A stretch of 64,000 nt of DNA from Limnohabitans sp. 103DPR2 (GTDB lineage Bacteria > Pseudomonadota > Gammaproteobacteria > Burkholderiales > Burkholderiaceae_C), in assembly GCF_001412575.1 (NCBI RefSeq), contig NZ_CP011834.1:1054001-1118000 (forward strand), in the 5' to 3' direction. Below, piece after piece: positions 60,393-64,000 of this stretch (within the stretch, counting starts at the first letter, position 1; the number at the start of each line of letters is the position of its first letter). The notes beneath the pieces were generated by a model. That model had not been told where the DNA came from. It did not search any database and saw nothing but the letters and a program-made list of their open reading frames with translations. The position numbers were made by a program, and so were the translations under genes.

Positions 60393-61412
60393 ATGCTGGT
60401 CACACAACAAGCTATTTTTCGAAAATATTGGCACGCCGTGATGCCGCTGTCTGAACTTGCTTCAGGCCCGAAACCCTTTACCTTGTTAGGCGAGAAGATC
60501 GTTCTATTTCTGGATGCCCAGGGCCAACCTGCTGCACTCGCTGACCGATGCTGCCACCGCACCGCTAAACTCAGCAAAGGTCAGTGCAAAAATGGCAACC
60601 TTGAATGTGCTTACCATGGATGGCAGTACAACAGCGTAGGCAAAGTGGTCGTCATCCCTCAGTACGCAGCCGATCGCGAAATTCCATCTGACTATCGAAC
60701 CCAAGCATTTCATTGTGTGGCGCGCTACGGCTATGCATGGGTTGCCTTGGAAGACCCCATTGCCGACATATTTGAAGTTCCTGAATTTGACAACCCTCAG
60801 TACAGGACCATTTTTCAGTTTTATGAAACCTGGGCCACCAGTCCCGTCAGGGCTTTGGAAAATTCATTCGACAACGCGCATTTCAGTTTTGTTCACAAAG
60901 CCACCTTTGGCGTGGCTGCAAGCCCTAAGCCCAGCAAATACGAATTGCATGAATCAGAAATTGGTTTTGAAGCGGAGACTGTCATCGAGGCGGTCAATCC
61001 AGAGAAGTTTCAGCGCATCAGTGGTGTTCAGGATCCCATCACCACAAGGCACATGCGCAACGCCTACTATTTGCCTTTTTCAAGGCGCTTGGACATTGAA
61101 TACCCCAGCGGCATCCGTCACATCATCATCAATTGTTTTACTCCCATTGACGATGGCCACATTCAACTGTGTCAATGGCTGTTTCGAAACGATACAGAAG
61201 CCGATTGTCCTGCCGAGATGCTCATTCACTTCGATGAAGTGATCACGCGTGAGGACAAAGACATCTTGGAGTCTACGGATCACGATGCCGTGGTTGACAT
61301 GCGTCGGCGTGGCGTGGAGTTTTCCATGGATTCAGACCGCCCCGGTATCTTGATTCGCAAGAAATTGATGGAACTGCTGGCCAAGCATGGCGAAGTAGAA
61401 GTCCATCGTTGA
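60393..61412 (+). CDS. Rieske non-haem iron oxygenase (alpha subunit type)
   Basis: A 339-residue oxygenase. The Rieske cluster ligands are Cys53 and His55 (C-C-H) and Cys72 and His75 (CAYHGW). The mononuclear iron site is D160-x2-H163-x4-H168 in ENSFDNAHFSFVHK. The size equals single-subunit demethylase-type enzymes (VanA, NdmA and relatives), which remove N- or O-methyl groups or hydroxylate rings. No reductase or ferredoxin gene is beside it. ATG 60393 has GAGGAG 7 bases upstream. Together with the deaminases it suggests attack on an N-heterocycle. Confidence 0.92.
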   Translation: MLVTQQAIFRKYWHAVMPLSELASGPKPFTLLGEKIVLFLDAQGQPAALADRCCHRTAKLSKGQCKNGNLECAYHGWQYNSVGKVVVIPQYAADREIPSDYRTQAFHCVARYGYAWVALEDPIADIFEVPEFDNPQYRTIFQFYETWATSPVRALENSFDNAHFSFVHKATFGVAASPKPSKYELHESEIGFEAETVIEAVNPEKFQRISGVQDPITTRHMRNAYYLPFSRRLDIEYPSGIRHIIINCFTPIDDGHIQLCQWLFRNDTEADCPAEMLIHFDEVITREDKDILESTDHDAVVDMRRRGVEFSMDSDRPGILIRKKLMELLAKHGEVEVHR

Positions 61413-61420
61413 ATTTTGAA

Positions 61421-62158
61421 TCAGCCCAAAGCAGACAAGAACTGCACCAACTCTGGGGTTTGGGGATTGCCAAACAATTCAGCGGGCGTGCCACTTTCAT
61501 GCACGCGCCCTTGGTGCATGAAGATCACGCGATCGGCCACTTTGCGCGCAAAGTTCATTTCGTGCGTCACCATCAGAAGGGTCATGCCTTCTTCTGCCAA
61601 GCTTTCCACCACCAGCAACACTTCGCCAACCAATTCGGGGTCCAGTGCCGATGTGATTTCATCGCACAGCAAAATTTGAGGTTCCATGGCCAATGCTCTG
61701 GCAATGGCCACCCGTTGTTGTTGCCCACCCGAGAGCTGATCGGGCCATGCGTCGAACTTCTCTGCCAGGCCCACGCGGTCTAAAAGTTGGCGGGCTTTGG
61801 ATTCAGCTGAGGTTTTGTCTTGTTGCTTCACCAAGCCGGGGGCCAGCATGATGTTTTGCCCCACCTTCAAATGCGGGAACAAATTGAAGCTTTGGAAAAT
61901 CATGCCGACTTTTTGGCGGAGTGCCCGCATCGCGTTGGCGTCATGGTGCAAAAGCGCCTGTCGGTCCACAGTGAGGGTGCCTGCTTGAAAAGTTTCCAAA
62001 CCATTGATGCAACGAAGCAATGTGCTTTTGCCCGAACCACTTTTGCCAATGATGGCAATGACTTCACCCGCCTGCACTTGGAGGTCAATGCCTTTGAGGA
62101 CTTCGTTGTCGCCAAAGCTTTTGCGCAGCCCTTGAATGGCGAGCAGGGGTTCATGCAT
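61421..62158 (-). CDS. Polar amino-acid ABC transporter ATP-binding protein (GlnQ-like)
   Basis: A 245-residue ATPase with Walker A GKSGSGKST, signature [19 protein letters not shown] and Walker B ILLCDEITSALDPELVGEV, which is the amino-acid importer class. In Walker B, the more usual DEPTSALD has Ile in place of Pro; function is probably kept. The start is ATG 62158, overlapping the upstream permease gene by 8 bases. It is the last gene of the four-gene operon that runs off the right edge. Confidence 0.94.
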   Translation of the reverse strand: MHEPLLAIQGLRKSFGDNEVLKGIDLQVQAGEVIAIIGKSGSGKSTLLRCINGLETFQAGTLTVDRQALLHHDANAMRALRQKVGMIFQSFNLFPHLKVGQNIMLAPGLVKQQDKTSAESKARQLLDRVGLAEKFDAWPDQLSGGQQQRVAIARALAMEPQILLCDEITSALDPELVGEVLLVVESLAEEGMTLLMVTHEMNFARKVADRVIFMHQGRVHESGTPAELFGNPQTPELVQFLSALG

Positions 62159-62804
62159 GTCCACGTTGGACCTTTCGTTCAAGATGTTTGGCAAAGTAAG
62201 ACACGGGGTAGCACAGTGCGAAATACAACAAGGCCACGCAGCTGTAGACCAAGAAGGGTTTGAAGGTGGCGTTGGTGATCATGGTGCCCGCTTTGGTGAG
62301 CTCAATGAAACCAATCACCGACGCCAAGGCGGTGCCTTTGATCACTTGAACCAAAAAGCCCACCGTGGGTGGAATGGCAATTTTGAAAGCCTGCGGCAAG
62401 ATCACATAGCGCAATTGCTCCATAAAGCTCAAGGCCAAACTTTGGCTGGCTTCCCACTGTCCTTTGGGAATGGCTTCAACGCAGCCGCGCCAAATTTCTG
62501 CCAAAAAGGCGCTACTGTACAAGGTGAGGGCAACACCGGCGGCCAACCACGGAGAAGTTTCGATGCCAATCAAGGCCATGCCAAAGTAAGCCAAAAACAA
62601 TTGCATCAGCAAAGGTGTGCCTTGGAACAATTGAACGTAAACATTGACAAAGACCCTTGCCCATTTGAAATGCGACAAACGTGCAATCAAGAGCATCAAT
62701 CCCATCAAGCCGCCACCTGCAAAAGCGATCAGTGACAAAACCACTGTCCAACGCAAAGCTAAAAGCAAGTTTCTGAAGATGTCCCAAAGAGAAAAATCAA
62801 CCAT
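62151..62804 (-). CDS. Polar amino-acid ABC transporter permease (first)
   Basis: A 217-residue permease with five helices: TVVLSLIAFAGGGLMGLMLLIARLS, VQLFQGTPLLMQLFLAYFG, and the EAA loop EAIPKGQWEASQSLALSFMEQLRYVILPQAFKIAIPP. These are the His/Glu/Gln permease family features. It overlaps the ATPase gene by 8 bases and follows the second permease by 12 bases; the two probably form a heterodimer. Confidence 0.95.
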   Translation of the reverse strand: MVDFSLWDIFRNLLLALRWTVVLSLIAFAGGGLMGLMLLIARLSHFKWARVFVNVYVQLFQGTPLLMQLFLAYFGMALIGIETSPWLAAGVALTLYSSAFLAEIWRGCVEAIPKGQWEASQSLALSFMEQLRYVILPQAFKIAIPPTVGFLVQVIKGTALASVIGFIELTKAGTMITNATFKPFLVYSCVALLYFALCYPVSYFAKHLERKVQRGHA

Positions 62805-62816
62805 GTCTTTTCCTCT

Positions 62817-63479
62817 TCAGCGACCAAAAAGAAAACGCGGGCCCAACCAATTGAGCAATCGGCGCAGTGCCACGGCTAGCGTCAAATAGGTGAGCGTGGC
62901 AATGATGAAGGCTTCAAAGGCTCTGAAGTTGCGGCTTTGAATGAGGTTGGCCGCATGGCTCAATTCTTCTGTGGATATTTGACCGCACACCGCAGAGCCC
63001 AACATCACAATGATAATTTGACTTACCAAGGCAGGCCAGACCTTGCGCAGCGCAGGCGGCAACACCACGTGCGTGAAAATTTGGCCTGGCGTTAAGGCCA
63101 AACTCATGCCTGCTTCAATCTGCCCCTTGGGCGTGGCCTCAATGCCAGCGCGTATGATTTCAGTGGCATACGCGCTCAGGTTGATCACCATGGCAATGAT
63201 CGACGCGGTTTCTGGCGACAGTCGCAAGCCCATCGCGGGCAGGCCAAAGTAAACGAAGAACAACTGAACGATGAAGGGCGTGTTGCGAATGAGCTCCACA
63301 TATGTGCCAGCCAACACGCGCAGGGGCAGTGCCCCATGCACACGTGACCAAGCCAGCACGATGCCCAGTGCAAGACCGAGGAGGGTGGAAATGCTGGTGA
63401 GCCCGATGGTCCAGGCTACACCCTTCACCAACAGCGGCCATTCAATCAGGACGCTGATGAAATCCAGTTCAATGCGCAT
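62817..63479 (-). CDS. Polar amino-acid ABC transporter permease (second)
   Basis: A 220-residue permease of the same family: IELDFISVLIEWPLLVKGVAWTIGLTSISTLLGLALGIVLA, ELIRNTPFIVQLFFVYFGLPAMG, and EATPKGQIEAGMSLALTPGQIFTHVVLPPALRKVWPALVSQ. It lies 6 bases after the binding-protein gene and shares an operon with the other permease and the ATPase. Confidence 0.95.
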   Translation of the reverse strand: MRIELDFISVLIEWPLLVKGVAWTIGLTSISTLLGLALGIVLAWSRVHGALPLRVLAGTYVELIRNTPFIVQLFFVYFGLPAMGLRLSPETASIIAMVINLSAYATEIIRAGIEATPKGQIEAGMSLALTPGQIFTHVVLPPALRKVWPALVSQIIIVMLGSAVCGQISTEELSHAANLIQSRNFRAFEAFIIATLTYLTLAVALRRLLNWLGPRFLFGR

Positions 63480-63485
63480 GAAGCA

Positions 63486-64000
63486 TCAAAATGGCAGATC
63501 GCCAGCAGGGCGGCCCAACCACTTTTGCGACATCTTGTCGATGTCGCCAGCTTTGCGGCCTTGCGCAATGATCTCGTTCACTTTCAAGCGCAGCTTGTCT
63601 TCACCTTTGGCCACGCCAATGAAGTTGGGGGAGTCTTTGAGCAACAACTTGTACTCGGTGTTCAAGCCAGGATTCTTGGTCATGATGGTGCCGGCCACAG
63701 ATGCGCCTGTGGCAATGACTTGCACTTGGCCTGAAATGAAGGAAGAGATGGTGGCGTTGTTGTCTTCGAAACGTTTGACATCAACACCGGATGGAACCAC
63801 TTTGGCCAATTCTTGATCTTCCATGGCGCCACGTGTGACGCCCACTGATTTGCCCACCAAGTCGTTGAAGCTCTTGATGCTTAAGCTTTTAGAAGCAAAG
63901 ACGGCTTGGAAGAAAGGCGAGTAGGCCGCTGTGAAATCGATCACTTTTTCGCGATCTGGGTTCTTGCCCAAAGTGGAAATAACCAAGTCGGCTTTTTTGG
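63486..64000 (-). CDS. Amino-acid ABC transporter binding protein (partial)
   Basis: The last 171 residues or so of a family-3 binding protein, cut by the window edge: ADLVISTLGKNPDREKVIDFTAAYSPFFQAVFAS, LVGKSVGVTRGAMEDQELAKVV and the C-terminal DKMSQKWLGRPAGDLPF. The ISTLGKNPDREKVIDF motif is the normal ligand-binding region of PAAT proteins. The signal peptide must lie outside the window. It is the first gene of the transporter operon. Confidence 0.93.
   Translation of the reverse strand, partial: KKADLVISTLGKNPDREKVIDFTAAYSPFFQAVFASKSLSIKSFNDLVGKSVGVTRGAMEDQELAKVVPSGVDVKRFEDNNATISSFISGQVQVIATGASVAGTIMTKNPGLNTEYKLLLKDSPNFIGVAKGEDKLRLKVNEIIAQGRKAGDIDKMSQKWLGRPAGDLPF

Noticed and set aside
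1..64000. tRNA, rRNA, CRISPR arrays, insertion sequences, prophage or plasmid genes
   Set aside because: I saw no cloverleaf next to gene ends, no regularly spaced repeats, no transposase or integrase and no phage structural genes.

Overview
The window is a continuous stretch of bacterial chromosome of moderate GC, densely coded, with no rRNA, tRNA, IS element, prophage or CRISPR array that I could see. Gene content and order point to a betaproteobacterium of the Burkholderiales, most likely Comamonadaceae (Limnohabitans/Polaromonas/Rhodoferax-like). The pointers are DUF2970-coxC-DUF2909-SURF1 at the left edge, orphan Bug/TctC-type binding proteins, a fused NuoE/NuoF formate dehydrogenase subunit, and a ppk-sixA-ppx / pstSCAB-phoU-phoBR locus. 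This placement is inference from gene families, not from a search.

Layout. 0-4.4 kb: end of the cytochrome c oxidase cluster (coxC, SURF1, SCO-like protein), then TM2 protein, glutaredoxin and membrane fatty-acid hydroxylase, closed by a strong terminator. 4.4-9.2 kb (minus): YghU-type GST, DUF4010/MgtC-like membrane protein, two YceI proteins with a cytochrome b561, and a DODA-type dioxygenase divergent from a LysR regulator. 10.2-15.5 kb: NAD-linked formate dehydrogenase (two subunits) and queC. 15.5-20.1 kb: sugar ABC transporter (Frc-like) split over two divergent units, with a RbsD/FucU protein and a ROK repressor. 20.1-26.8 kb: LysR regulator, two Bug binding proteins, hydrolase, FAD oxidase and amidase, probably uptake and breakdown of an amide or carboxylate. 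26.8-29.4 kb: small membrane and hypothetical genes.

29.5-45.7 kb is the most coherent part: a phosphate-starvation supercluster. It starts with an OlsB-like acyltransferase, a PlcP-like metallophosphoesterase and a GT4 glycosyltransferase in one tightly coupled operon, which looks like replacement of membrane phospholipids by phosphorus-free lipids. Next come ppk1, sixA, ppx, pstSCAB, phoU, phoB, phoR and a PhoX-family phosphatase. I can read PHO-box-like repeats (TTGTCAT-N4-type, 11-bp period) before the lipid operon, ppk1 and pstS, and in the ppx promoter region. The regulator, phosphate uptake, polyphosphate storage and lipid replacement would therefore sit together under PhoB.

45.7-52.3 kb: a solute-binding-like protein without signal peptide, a tyrosine phosphatase, and a MoxR/DUF58/VWA module with a membrane-anchored HtrA-like protease and a second, divergent VWA gene. 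52.3-61.4 kb: a catabolic island (FAD oxidase, NMT1/THI5-type ABC transporter, creatininase-like amidohydrolase, Rid-family protein, cytosine-deaminase-like enzyme, flavodoxin-fold reductase, nucleobase-type deaminase, and a divergent Rieske oxygenase) that suggests degradation of an N-heterocycle or N-methylated compound. 61.4-64 kb: a polar amino-acid ABC transporter whose binding protein runs off the right edge. No gene-free stretch exceeds 300 bases.
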